From Anaeromyces robustus (Eukaryota; Neocallimastigomycota; Neocallimastigomycetes; Neocallimastigales; Neocallimastigaceae), in assembly GCA_002104895.1 (NCBI GenBank), contig MCFG01000045.1, forward strand, positions 186,001 to 250,000: a stretch of DNA of 64,000 nucleotides, written 5' to 3'. The notes under the pieces are model-generated. The model was not told the DNA's origin. It ran no database searches and saw only the letters and a program-made list of their open reading frames with translations. Positions 36,518-48,522 of this stretch are shown piece after piece (the stretch's first letter is position 1; each line of letters begins with the position of its first letter). The translations under genes and the position numbers were made by a program.

Positions 36518-38008
36518 TTATTTTTGTTCACAATATTTTTTCAAATAGCTAACAATATTTTCATATCCATTTATATGTGCATAATCTAAAGGTATTTGAC
36601 CTTTATTATTTTTTTTATATATATCAGCACCATGTTCTACTAAATATTTAACAATAGTTTCATGACCATTTTTACACGCGAAAAATAAAGGAGTTTCACG
36701 ATTATTATTTTCTTTATTTATATTAACACCTAGTTCAATTAAATATTTAACAATAGTTTCGTACCCACCTTCACATACACAAAATAAAGGAGTAGTACCA
36801 TCATCTATTTCATTATTAATATCAGCACCATGAAAAATTAAAAATTTGATTAAATTTTCATCACCATTATTACATGCAATATATAAAGGTGTATATCCAT
36901 TATCATCTCCTTTATTAATATCAGCACCATGATAAATTAAATATTGAATAATAGTTTCATGATTTTTTTTACAAGCATAAATTAAAGGTGTTTCACCATC
37001 TTCATTTTGTTCATTAACTTCTGCTCCATTTTCCATTAAATATTGGACTAAATTTTTATTACCATTATCACATACATAAAATAAAGGGGTTTCTCCTTTC
37101 CAATTAATTTCATTTACATTAGATTTAAGTTCTTGAATTAAATATTTAACTAACTTTTCATTTCCACTTAAGCATGCATCAAACATAGGTGTTTCATTTA
37201 AATCATTTTTAATAGTAATATCTGCACCTTGTTCAATTAAATATTTTACCAAAGTTTCGTTTCCATTTAAACAAGCAAAGAACAAAGGAGTGTATTTATT
37301 ACTATTTTTTTTATTTATATCAGCACCTTTTTTAATTAAATATTTAACTAAAGATACATTTCCATTTTTACAGGCACATATTAATGGTGTTTCTTTACCA
37401 TCTAAATAATTAACATCTGCTCCATGATTAATTAAAAAATGAATTAAAAAGTCATTTTCATTTTTTTTGCTTACCTCTATTAAACATTTATTAAAATTTT
37501 TAAATTTAATATATGGAATTCTATATTTTTCATTTGAAATTTGTTTATTTAATTTTCTTTTAGACAATTGTTCCTTATTCGTATACAATAAAAGTAAATT
37601 TTTTATAAATTCTATATCAAAAAATTTAAAAGTTTCAAAATATACATTTAACAAATTAACATTTTCCTTTTCTTTAAGAACTAATGTGTTCAATAATTTT
37701 GACGATATTTTAAAATTATTTTTTTCATGTTTAGCAATATATTCAAATCTTTCCAAATTAAGAAAATTTCTATTATAAATTTCAAAACCAATATCTTTTA
37801 TTTTCGTATTTTTTGTTAAATTTTCAATAGCTTTAAAATTTTGATTATCAATAGCAACTACATATAAATAAACATCGATATCTTCAATGGTCAAATCATC
37901 AAAATATAAATTATTTTTATTTTCAATGATAGTTAATAACTCTTTATTACTATTAATATATTCATAAAACTTTTTATATTCTTCTGGTATATATTTATCT
38001 TTATTCAT
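36518..38008 (-). CDS. Ankyrin-repeat protein
   Basis: The gene encodes 496 residues from the preferred start MNKDKYIPEEYKKFYEY (ATG at 38008-38006). The frame extends 27 codons further up (to 38089), but that extension is Phe/Ile-rich and unlike the family N-terminus. The first 185 or so residues form an alpha-helical region without repeats. Nine or ten ankyrin repeats of 33 residues follow, with consensus TPLFFACKNGHETIVKYLIE and HGADIN. One repeat carries a one-residue insertion (LIQELKSNVNEINW). The last repeat ends the protein (IVSYLKKYCEQK). There is no signal peptide or membrane segment, so it is probably cytosolic and a protein-protein interaction scaffold. Such helical-head ankyrin proteins form large families in anaerobic fungi. 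It converges with the dockerin-CYTH gene. Confidence 0.88.
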   Translation of the reverse strand: MNKDKYIPEEYKKFYEYINSNKELLTIIENKNNLYFDDLTIEDIDVYLYVVAIDNQNFKAIENLTKNTKIKDIGFEIYNRNFLNLERFEYIAKHEKNNFKISSKLLNTLVLKEKENVNLLNVYFETFKFFDIEFIKNLLLLYTNKEQLSKRKLNKQISNEKYRIPYIKFKNFNKCLIEVSKKNENDFLIHFLINHGADVNYLDGKETPLICACKNGNVSLVKYLIKKGADINKKNSNKYTPLFFACLNGNETLVKYLIEQGADITIKNDLNETPMFDACLSGNEKLVKYLIQELKSNVNEINWKGETPLFYVCDNGNKNLVQYLMENGAEVNEQNEDGETPLIYACKKNHETIIQYLIYHGADINKGDDNGYTPLYIACNNGDENLIKFLIFHGADINNEIDDGTTPLFCVCEGGYETIVKYLIELGVNINKENNNRETPLFFACKNGHETIVKYLVEHGADIYKKNNKGQIPLDYAHINGYENIVSYLKKYCEQK

Positions 38009-38479
38009 AATAAAATTTTTTATTTTTATTAATGTTGAAAATATAAATATTAATTTATTAAAAAATTTAATTAAAAAAAAATCAATCAATCAATAAATAA
38101 ATAAGATATAATATTTTGTTTTATAATTAAAATATAATTTTTAAAGTTTTGATTTTAGAATTTTCAATTAATTTAAATTTTTTGTTCAAACTATTTTTTA
38201 ATTTGAAATAGATTAAAAAAAACCATATAGTTTAGTTAAATTTTATATTTTCTTTTACATCAAATAATAATAATAATGATAAATAGACAAATTAACTTAT
38301 TGAAAATGTAATAATAATTTTTTTTTATTTATAATACTATATAATCATTTTTTTTTATTTATAATACTATATAATCATTTTTTTTATTATTATTTATTAT
38401 TTATTATTTATTATTTATTATTTATTATTTATTATTTATTATTATTTATTATTATTATTATTATTACTAATACTATTAC

Positions 38480-38538
<59 letters not shown>

Positions 38539-38910
38539 CAAAAAATCTAAGAATTGATTATCCGTTCTAGAAATAATTTGAAATGTCCTAACCACATATA
38601 TACAAATGTCAAATATTTCAAATATAAACTTTTAATAATAAAAACAATATTAAAAATAATATTGATACATAATAGATTAAATAACAATAAAATATAATAT
38701 TTTTTTTTGTTTATTTTTATTTTTTATTTTCAAATATTTAATTCAAAGTTTTTACAATTTTAATTATAAAAATAAATTGTTTATTCATGTTTATATAAAG
38801 TTAAATATAACATAAAATATAACATAAAATATAAATAAGTAAAGAATACAAACAAATAAAAATAAATATAGAAATAAAATATCAAATAATATATATAACA
38901 TCAACAAAAA
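38009..38910. other. Intergenic with ATT array; no gene seen
   Basis: Two copies of a 33-bp unit containing TTTATAATACTATATAATCA lie at 38316-38380. An ATT/TATT array follows at 38384-38537. Nothing coding was recognised. Confidence 0.55.
38384..38537. repeat. (ATTT/ATT)n microsatellite
   Basis: Tandem TTATTTA units pass into a pure ATT array of about 20 copies. Confidence 0.9.
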
Positions 38911-39622
38911 ATGAATATGGAACGATGTACATTGGAAAAAAACGGATTTGAAGCAGTATACTTTCCAGGAACTATATCTTCTTTAAAGGCTGTCATTAGT
39001 GTAGGTGGTGCTTCCTGTGATGAGAAAATGAGTATATCCATGCGAGGTTCTTACGTAAGGCAGGATATAAGTACTTGTACTTGGATTTTACATATGGAAA
39101 GGACTTCCAAAAGATCTAGTTCAAATTCATGTGGACTATGTAGAAAAAGCAGTTAAAAGGCTTAAAGAAGAAAAGAAAATTAAGGGTATTGCCATGACTG
39201 ATATATCAACGAGAGCCGCATATACACTTCTTGCAGCATCATTTATTCCTGATATTGGATGTATAATTCCCGTTGTACCTTATAATTATATTTTAGCTGA
39301 AACAGTAAAAAATAGACTTTCATATAAAGAAGCCCATAAATCTCAATATACTTGACATGGTAAAGATTTACCTTATACTCCAATTAATATTCTCAATGAA
39401 AAAGGAATGTGATAGTGGTTAAGCACTACAAGAAAAACATTGGGTTATGGTATACGTCGTTTTATGCGTTTCGGATATGATAAAATGGAAAAAAGACAAC
39501 TTCCTGAAGCACGTATCAAAGTTGAAAATATGCATGCTGATGTTCTTTTCCTAGCTGTAAAAAATGATGATGCATGGTCATCAGATATTGCTGTACCTCG
39601 TATGGTCAAGATAGGAAATTAA
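38911..39622 (+). pseudogene. Pseudogene of a BAAT C-terminal-type acyl-CoA thioesterase/acyltransferase (alpha/beta-hydrolase), bacterial-like
   Basis: Three reading frames together show one eroded protein. It starts MNMERCTLEKNGFEAVYFPG with AVISVGGASCDEKMSISM (38911 to about 39060), continues in another frame with AGYKYLYLDFTYGKDF, then with VDYVEKAVKRLKEEKKIKGI and AASFIPDIGCIIPVVPYNYI, and ends with ARIKVENMHADVLFLAVKND and IAVPRMVKI (to 39622). This is the pattern of stand-alone BAAT_C proteins of gut Firmicutes. Breaks include a frameshift near 39060, a further shift near 39115, a TGA at about 39354 and TGA/TAG codons around 39410-39420. The nucleophile elbow, normally GxSxG, reads DISTR, so the two glycines are lost. 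The C-terminal part with the catalytic His is missing and sequence from a LINE follows. It was probably acquired from bacteria and is now dead. Confidence 0.8.
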
Positions 39623-39639
39623 AGGTAAGTATTTAGAGA

Positions 39640-39960
39640 GAGACGAGGATACGTAGAGGTTTTCAATTTAATCACAAGTTTTTGCTTAAAGATAATTCAA
39701 CACTTTGAAACTTTCCTACATGCTATTCTTGCTGTGGTGAAAAAAAGCAAAATTTTTTTCATTGGATTTTCAATTGTAAGGCCTTAGAACAAGATGGAAA
39801 TATAATTCTCTTAACTACGCTGATGACTTATTCCTAAAATTTGCCTTAACTTTTGAAGATAAATCACTGAAAGTATTTATATTTCACATATATGTCTAAT
39901 TTAAATAAAGAATAATCTTAATATGAAAAAAAGTTTTAATATAAAAAACTAAAGATACAT
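39640..39960 (+). mobile_element. LINE 3' remnant (C-terminal zinc-knuckle region)
   Basis: One frame reads NFPTCYSCCGEKKQNFFHWIFNCKALEQ (39702 to about 39790), in two segments that match the C..C...H....C knuckle at the C-terminus of LINE ORF2 proteins. Compare SCPNCCSCCFHC and DHWFINC in the LINE at 48523-50754. A TGA stands just upstream at about 39699. A TAA-ended frame and an A/T-rich 3' end with AATAAAG (about 39904) follow. It is 5'-truncated and abuts the 3' end of the BAAT pseudogene. Confidence 0.6.
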
Positions 39961-40944
39961 GATATTATATTATTTATTTAAATATAAATTAAATAAAGAA
40001 AAAAATTTAAATTAAAAGTAATTATATAAATGTTTTAATAATAATAATAATAAAATAATAATTAATATAAATAAGAAAGAAAAAAAAAAAAAAAAAAAAA
40101 AAAAACTTTTTTTAACAATCTAACCTGCCACCTTAATTTCTTATATTTTATAAAATAAATAAAAATAAAAAAGAAATTTATTTAATTTTGAAAATTTTAA
40201 AAAATAAAAAAGTATTTTTATACTAACATTAATTTTATTCTATTTTCATTTTTTTTATTTGATTATATTTTATTATTATTTTATATTAATATAGTTAATA
40301 TTACTTATAGTATTTGTAGATTTATTTTCATCAAATTCTAATATTCTATTGTCGAAAATACATTTAAACCATATAAAAATTAATATTGTCTAATATATAG
40401 TTTATGAAAATTTATAAGAATAATTTTCTCATATTATAAATAAGTGAATAATCCAACTAATAATTAATCAAACAATATTTTTATACATTTATATTGTATC
40501 ACTATGACTTATTCTAATGATTCCTACATCATTACAATAATTAAAAATTTATATATCATTATATACTTTAAATATATATGAAATGATGTTTATATATTAT
40601 AGGATTAATATTTAAGAAATATTTATATATATATATATATATAAATATTTCAATAATGTATATATATATATATATACATTATTGTAAATTATAATAAGAA
40701 ATGAATTAATAAAATCAAAATTTAAATATTTTTATTTAATTATCTTTTATTAGTATTTGTTCTTTTTTTTTAAAATTTAAAAAGAAAATTCTATTTCAAA
40801 AAATTTACTTTCTTCATTGTTTATGAGTATGTAATGTATAGCATCGTATTATTTAATTTAGTTTTTTGAATAATAAAATAAATATCAATATCATTAAAAT
40901 GAAATTATTATTTATTAATATCTAATTATGATTTTTATATATAA

Positions 40945-41027
<83 letters not shown>

Positions 41028-43215
41028 CTTATTAAACTATTTAATTTATAAATAAATACAAATTTATAATTTACTTATTATGAATAATATATAATGATGT
41101 AATATATAAACTTTAAATTTTAAATATTATTAAATATATAATAATGGAATACATTTAATTATATTAATATTAAGAAATCGTGTTATTTTATTTTAACAAA
41201 TAAAAAATTACGAAATATGAATGAATAAAAGAACGAATGGAATAAAGATAGAAAATAAAGAAAAAGAACTTTAAAATATAAAAAATTTTATTTAGTTTAA
41301 ACCATAAACAAAACAAAAAAAAGGAAATTAAAAAAAAAAAAAAAATACAAACAAAATAAGACACAAAGATAAAACATAAATTATTTATTTATTATTGATA
41401 ATCAATAATTTAATTATTTATATTTATTTTATTAAATTTATTTAGTTATTATTCATTTATTCATTTATAATTTATTGTAATCCGTTGAAATTTTTTTTAA
41501 AAAAAAATTTTTTTGTATTCAATTCTGTATTTTTTAAATTAAAAAAGTTTCATTTTGTGTCCTGACTAAAACTAAATTAATGATGATTCATACTTTTCAT
41601 TATGTATTAATTTGTAAGTAGATAAATAAATAAATAATCATTATTCATTAATAAATAAATATTTATTAATTACATAAATATTATATAAATTATATAATTA
41701 TTATTAATATAAATTTATTTACTTATATATATTCATTTATTTAATTATATGTTTATTCATTTATTTATTTCTATTTTAATATTATATTCAAATTATATTT
41801 TGTTATTTATTTATTTTATTCTTAATCATTAATTTATGTAAATTATAGAATAATGTAATTCACGTGCATTTCATTTAAATATAATACCATTGTAGATAAT
41901 TAATTAATACCAGTTACATAAAAATTAAAAAAATGACAATTATAAAGAAAATAAACCAATAAAAATTCAATATATATAAAAAATATAAACCTTATTAAAT
42001 AATAATTATATTAAAATCATTTTATTAAAACTTAATTAATTAGCATAATATAAATATATTAATTTTTTTTACCCGTAATTTATATTTATTTAGAAATTTT
42101 AATTTATATATCTTATTTTTTTTAATTAATTTAAAGATTAGTAATAAGAAAAAAAAAATAGGAAAATAACTATTATAATACATACTAAGTATTACAATAT
42201 AATATAATATATTAATACTATTAATACTATTATATTATAATTTTATCAAGTAATATAATTTTAATTATAAAATAATATAATAATAAATATAATCATGTGT
42301 ATTGTCAATAATGGAATGAAGAAAAAGAGATAAAACAAGTTTGTGTAACTCGTGTAACCCATTAAGTAGCCATTTAGTATTATTTCCTTTTCTAAATAAA
42401 AAAAATTTGACTTTTTTATAAGAAAAACAGTTATTAATAATTAAAATTAAAAAGTTTTTTATAATAAATTTTTTTAAAATTACTTTATTAAAAGAGAACA
42501 ATTACTATATTAATAATATATTGTATATATCAATATTACTATTATCTATTACTTATTATAATTATAATTATAATATTAATTACTAATTTATATTTAAACA
42601 TACATTATATATACAATATATATTACAAATATATTAATTTATATTATATTATACAGTTAAATTAAAATTATATATATTATATTATTTATATTAAATTTGA
42701 AATGAAATAAAAAATAATTAATAAGATTTTTGACAATTATAATAAAGAATGTAAACTTACATAAATAAATGAATATAATCATGTGATCATATTATATCTC
42801 TTTCTCTAACAAAAAGTTCCTTAAAAAAAATCATAATATATAAAAGATATAAAAGAATTTTTTTTTTTTTCCTTTAAAATAAATAAAAATATTTATTTTT
42901 TTATTTTATTAAAAATAAATCTTAAAAATTTATTTTTTTATTTTTTATATTTAATAAAAGTTTAACTCTGGAAGTTATACTTGGTTTAGATATACAAAAA
43001 GAAAAAATAACAGGATTATTTAAAAAATACAATTTTTAAGGATAAAAAATAATAAAAAATATTTAATAAATTAATTTAATTTAATAAAAATAAGAAGTAA
43101 TAATACTAATAATAATACTAATACTAATCAAAAACAATTAATAAATTAATAATAATCAAATAAAATAAAATCAAATCAAATAATATAATATAATATAATA
43201 TAATAAAATAAAAAA
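39961..43215. other. 3.3-kb intergenic stretch upstream of the GH3-GH6 gene; no gene seen
   Basis: It contains a poly(A) run (40080-40105), two abutting perfect palindromes (40616-40684), an AAAT array (40946-41027) and AATAT runs near 43180-43205. A 78-codon minus-strand frame at 42265-42501 is more complex than usual here, but I recognise no family in it. The promoter of the downstream gene must lie at the right end. Confidence 0.5.
40946..41027. repeat. (AAAT)n microsatellite
   Basis: About 20 uninterrupted AAAT copies. Confidence 0.95.
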
Positions 43216-46200
43216 ATGAGATTATATCAAAAATTATTAGCCATTAGTGCTCTTGTAGCACCAATGGTCAATGCCTTTGAAGTTAAAACTCGTTTATGGT
43301 CAGAATCTGAAGATTTAGCTAAAGCTTTTGTTGAAGAAATGACTTTAGATGAAAAAATTAATATGGTCACTGGTAAATACAAATAAAAATAGTTTATATA
43401 TACATTTATATTAATATTATTAATAAAAAATGTAATAATAATAGAAAATAATATTTAATGATAATAATTACAATTTTAATAAAAACAATAATAATAATAA
43501 TAATAAAAATAACAAATTTTTATAAATTTAATTAAAAAAATAAATTTTAAGGTTCCCAAAATAGTTTCGGACCTTGTGTTGGTTATCTTGAACCAATTGA
43601 AAGATTAGGTAAAAATATTTTTTTAATATATTTAAATATTGAAATATAATTGTGAATTTTTAAAGTATCTAAATTCTTTTTTTTTTTTTTTTTTATATTA
43701 TATATCAAAAAGGTTTCAAGGGTCTCTGTTTACAAGATGGTCCAGCTGGTGTACGTTCTGCTAAACACAGTACTACTTTCCCATCTGGTTTAAATATTGC
43801 CTCTACATTTGACCCAGAACTCATGAAAAGTCTTGTAAGTTTTTTTAAATAAACATAAAAAATAATAATTAGATATATTACTAATGAAATAATTGTAATT
43901 ATTAACTATAAATAAATGTATTTTTATTTAAATATATTTAAATAAAAAAGGGTGTTGCTTTAGGTGAAGAAGTCAGAGCTAAGGGTGTCAATGCTATCTT
44001 AGGTCCAGCTATGGTAATTATAAAAAAAAAATAAATATAAATATATATATATATATTTAATATATATTATAAAATATATATAAAGTTATATTAATATTAA
44101 ATGTTTATACATATATATATTTTAATATTTTTTATAAAAGAACATGTACCGTTCTCCAGTTGGTGGTAGAAATTGGGAAGGTTATGGTGAAGATACTTAT
44201 CTTGCTTCAGTAGCTGCAAAGAATGTTGTTGCTGGTATTACTAGTCAAGGTGTTATTGCTACCATTAAACACTTTGTTGGTAATGAACAAGAAACTAAAC
44301 GTGAATCATCAAATTCTATTATTGATGAACGTGTTTTACAAGAAGTTTACTTCCCACCATTTAAGGCTGCTATTGTTTCTGGTGCTGGTGGTGCTATGGC
44401 TGCATACAATGATCTTAATGGTATTCCATGTGCCAACAATACCTGGCTTTTAAACAAAGTTTTAAAGAAGCAAATGTTATTCCACGGTTTCGTTACAAGT
44501 GACTGGTGGGGTGTTAAGGATAAATACGGAATTATGAATGGTTTAGATCTTAACATGCCAGGTGGTAAGGAATGGGGACCAACCGTTAAAGATAGTTACT
44601 GGGGTGAAGAACTTAAGGAAGCTGTTGAATCTGGTGAAATTGATGAAATGTACCTTGATGAAGCTTGTATTCGTGTTATGACTATGTTATACAAGTACAG
44701 ACAATTCGATGATTACCCAGAAATTAATCTTGATGCTGATGCTACTGAAGGTCATGCTGAAATTGTTCGTAAAGCTGCTGCTAATAGTGTTGTTATTTTA
44801 AAGAATGATGATGATGTTTTACCAATTTCTCCAAAGAAATACAAGAAGATTGCTATTATTGGTGATGGTGCTCTTCCAATGAAACTTTGTGAAGATAATG
44901 GTTGTAAGGATAAAATATCTGGTGTTGTTGCATTAGGTTGGGGTTCTGGTACTACTAATATGGAAAATATTAGTGATCCACTTTCTGCAATTACTGAACG
45001 TGCTGAAAAGGATGGTATTACCATTACTAGTTTTACTGAAGATGATGACGATACTGATAAAGCTGCTGAAGTTGCTGCTGATGCTGATCTTGCTATTGTT
45101 GTCGTTGTTGCTGATTCTGGTGAAGGTTACTTAACTGTTGAAGGTAACAGTGGTGACAGAAAAGATCTTGATTTATGGCACAATGGTAATGAATTAGTTG
45201 CTGCTGTTGCTGCTGCTAACAAGAATACAGTTGTTGTTATTTACTCACCTGGTGTTGTTAATTTACCTTTCGTTGATGATGTTAAAACTATTCTTTACGC
45301 TGGTATGCCAGGTCAAGAAGCTGGTCATGGTCTTGCTGATATTTTATTCAATGATGTTGCTCCAACTGGTAAATTACCATTTACTTGGGGTAAGAAACGT
45401 GAAGATTATTGTTGTGATGTTGTTAAAGGTAAAGGTAATTCTATTACTCAAGTTGAATACTCTGAAGGTTATTACATTGGTTACAAGTGGTTCGATAAAC
45501 AAAATATTAAACCACTCTTCCCATTCGGTCATGGTCTTACTTACGCTAAATTTAAGATTAATGAAAATGCTCAATCCTACTGGAATGTTCAAACTCAACG
45601 TCTTGTTAATCTTATAAATGGTATTTCTACTGTTGTTACTATTGAAAATACTAGTGATATTGATGGTTATGCTACTTTACAAGCTTATCTTACCATGCCA
45701 TCTGCTGAAGATGATCCACGTATTGGTGAATATCCAGAATATATGCTTAAGGCTTTTGAAAAGGTATTCTTAAAGGCTCATGAAAAGAAACAAGTTAACC
45801 TTCTTGTTCCATATGCTGAAACCAAATATTTCAATACTACTACTAATACTTGGCAAGAAACTATAGATGGTAAATACAAGGTTTCTATTGGTCTTTCTCA
45901 TGATGATATTTACATCAGAAATGAAATTGAAAACAGAAACAAATCACCAAAACCAGCCCCAAGATACTGTTTTGCATTATCTGATGGTTATGAATGTTGT
46001 TTCGATAATGAAGTTGTTTATGAAGATGAAACTGGTAAATGGGGTATTAATGACAAAGGTGAATGGTGTGGTGTTGAACAACCAAGATGGACCCCACCAC
46101 CAGAAGAAACTACTACAACCAAGATTCCAGAACCAACTATCTTTGGTAATCCATACAATGCTTTTGCTGAAGCTGATGACTTCTACGTTTTCCCAGATTA

Positions 46201-47638
46201 TCAAAAACAAGTTAAGAGTTCATACGATCAATTAATTGCTGAAGGTCAAAACGATGTTGCTGAAATTGTTGCTAAAGTTGCTAGATATCCAACTCCAACT
46301 TGGTTAGCTAATACTCAAGCTTCCAAACTTGTTCCAAAGGTCTTAGCTCAAGTTACTGAACAAATGAAGGCTACCGGCAAAAAGATTTTAACTGCTTTCA
46401 TTATTTATAATTTACCAAACAGAGATTGTTCTGCTGTTGCTTCAAGAGGTGAATTAGGTATTGAACATCTTGGTGTTTACAAGGAATGGATTGATGAAAT
46501 TGCAGGTTATTTTAAAGCTCACGAAGGACCAATCGTTGCTATTATTGAACCAGATGCCCTTGGTAATATGGTTAGTAACAGTAATAGTGAACTTTGTGCT
46601 GAAGCTTTCGATACTCAAATGGAAGCTATTGTTTATGCTATTAATAAACTTAGCTTACCAAATGTTAGTGTTTACCAAGATGTAGCTCAAGTTGGTTGGT
46701 TAGGTTGGACTGGTAACATGAATATTCTTGTTCCAATTCTTGAACAAATCTTAAACAAGGTTGGTACAGGTAAATTACGTGGTTTCAGTTCTAACATTTC
46801 TAATAATCAACCATTAGTTAAACCAGATCCACCAGAAGCTACTTTAAGTGGTAACAAGAGTCAAAGTGAATATGAATACAGTTTGAATGTTAGAGAAGCC
46901 TTAAGAAAGGTTGGTATTGCCGATATGGGTTGGGTTGTTGATACTTCTCGTAATGGTAGAACTAACATTAAGACTAGAGGTGAAAACTGGTGTAATATTA
47001 AGGGTGCTGGTATTGGTAGAAGACCAGAAGCTAATCCAGCTGATTTACCAGAACTTGATGCTGTTTACTGGTTTAAGCCACCAGGTGAATCTGATGGTAG
47101 TGACAGAAAGGGACAATGGGGTTATGATCCATCTTGTGCTAGTGAAGATTCTCTTACTGATTCTCCAATGGCCGGTCAATGGTTCCATAAACAATTTGTT
47201 GAATTAGCTGTTAATGCTGTTCCATCATTCGAAGATGAACCACCATTTGAATTCCCTAACTTTGGTGATGATACACCAACTAACACTACTACTGTTATTC
47301 CAGAACCATCTGAAACTATTGTTACTCCAACTAATTCTACTACCACCATCGTTCCAGAACCAACTGAAACTATTGAACCAGTTGAATGTTGGGCTGAAGC
47401 TTTAGGTTACAAATGTTGTAGTGATGATGGTTTCCATCCAGTTATTTACCAAGATGAAAGTGGTGATTGGAGTGCTGACAATGGTGAATGGTGTGGTGTT
47501 ATAAAGAGTACTGATGAATGTTGGTCAAAGGCTCAAGGTTATGATTGTTGTGCTGAAGGAACTTCCGTTTTCCTTGAAGATGAAAGTGGAAAATGGGGTG
47601 TTACTCCAAATGGTTTATGGTGTGGTATTAAGAATTAA
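43216..47638 (+). CDS. Cellulosomal GH3 beta-glucosidase / GH6 cellobiohydrolase fusion with three dockerins
   Basis: There are five exons: 43216-43372, 43552-43608, 43713-43834, 43951-44013 and 44141-47638. All four introns have GT...AG ends (GTAAAT, GTAAAA, GTAAGT, GTAATT), and the joined frame is 1298 codons plus stop. In order it has a signal peptide (MRLYQKLLAISALVAPMVNA) and a GH3 domain (about residues 24-560) with QDGPAGVR, KHFVGNEQ and the nucleophile Asp254 in SDWWGV. The GH3 C-terminal and fibronectin-III-like parts run to about residue 730, with PFGHGLTYAKF. Dockerin 1 lies at about residues 739-778. A Pro/Thr linker leads to a GH6 domain (about residues 800-1160) with Asp895 in NRDCSA and Asp938 in IIEPDALGN. 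A Thr/Pro linker leads to dockerins 2 and 3 (about residues 1215-1254 and 1258-1298). Exo-cellulase and beta-glucosidase in one chain would turn cellulose into glucose at the cellulosome. GH3 with dockerins is a known feature of anaerobic fungi. Confidence 0.93.
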
Positions 47639-47737
47639 ATAAATTTTTAATTCGTTCATTCCACATACCCATACCATAAATAAAATAAAATAAAATTAAT
47701 ATTTTTAATTAATTTTTCTATATTATTTTATTTTCTT

Positions 47738-47768
<31 letters not shown>

Positions 47769-48043
47769 GAAAAAAGAAAAAAGTAAAAAGAAAAAAGAAA
47801 AAAATTATAATTTTTTTTATTTTAATTTAATTTTAATTTTATTTTATTTGATAATTATTTTCAATATTTTGATAAAATAAAAAATAATATTTTAATCTAA
47901 TAATTATCTATTAATTTTTTTTATTTATTTATAATAAAAAATAAATAAATAAAAAAAAATTATTTTCTAGTAATAATAATTCATAACTAAAAGCAAAAAC
48001 AAAAGAAAATAACGAATGAGAAAAAAAAAAAAAAAAAAGCGAT

Positions 48044-48084
<41 letters not shown>

Positions 48085-48483
48085 GAACTTTATTATAAGA
48101 AATTTTATATATAAAACCATCCCCCCTAAATTTTTTATATATACAAATTTATATAGAAAGTTTATATTTTTTTTAGAGAGAAAAATAATAATAAAATAAA
48201 ATAAAATAAAATAAAAATAAATAAATAAATAAATAAAATATATAGTATAAGAAGTAAAAATAAAAGTAAATGTATAAATGATAAACAAAAAAAAATTATT
48301 TAAAAAAATATAAATGATAAAAAAAAAAAAATAATAATATAAAACAGATGTAAAAAAAAAAATAAAAATATTAAAATATTAAATAATAAAGATTATAAAA
48401 AAAAAAATTTTTTTAAAATAATTAATATTCAAATTTATTTTAAAAAAAATATTATTTATTTACTTTATTAAATCATAATTTGA
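47639..48483. other. Intergenic; left end of segmental duplication unit A begins near 47812
   Basis: From about 47812 the sequence matches 55566 onward (for example TTTTATTTGATAATTATTTT and TATAGTATAAGAAGTAAAAA in both). Poly(A) runs lie at 48019-48038 and 48049-48082. No gene; the minus-strand frame at 48046-48288 is poly-Phe and not believed. Confidence 0.65.
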
Positions 48484-48522
48484 TGTACAAATTGTGTGCC
48501 ATAAAAAAAAAAGGATTTATTG
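48484..48522 (+). mobile_element. Short 3'-end copy of the LINE tail
   Basis: GTACAAATTGTGTGCCATAA followed by poly(A) repeats the exact 3' terminus of the LINE that ends at 50754. It stands directly before that LINE. It could be an earlier, almost fully 5'-truncated insertion. Confidence 0.55.

Noticed and set aside
42265-42501. 78-codon minus-strand frame in the GH3-GH6 upstream region
   Set aside because: No signal peptide, family motif or paralogue in the window; kept only as a mention under the intergenic stretch.
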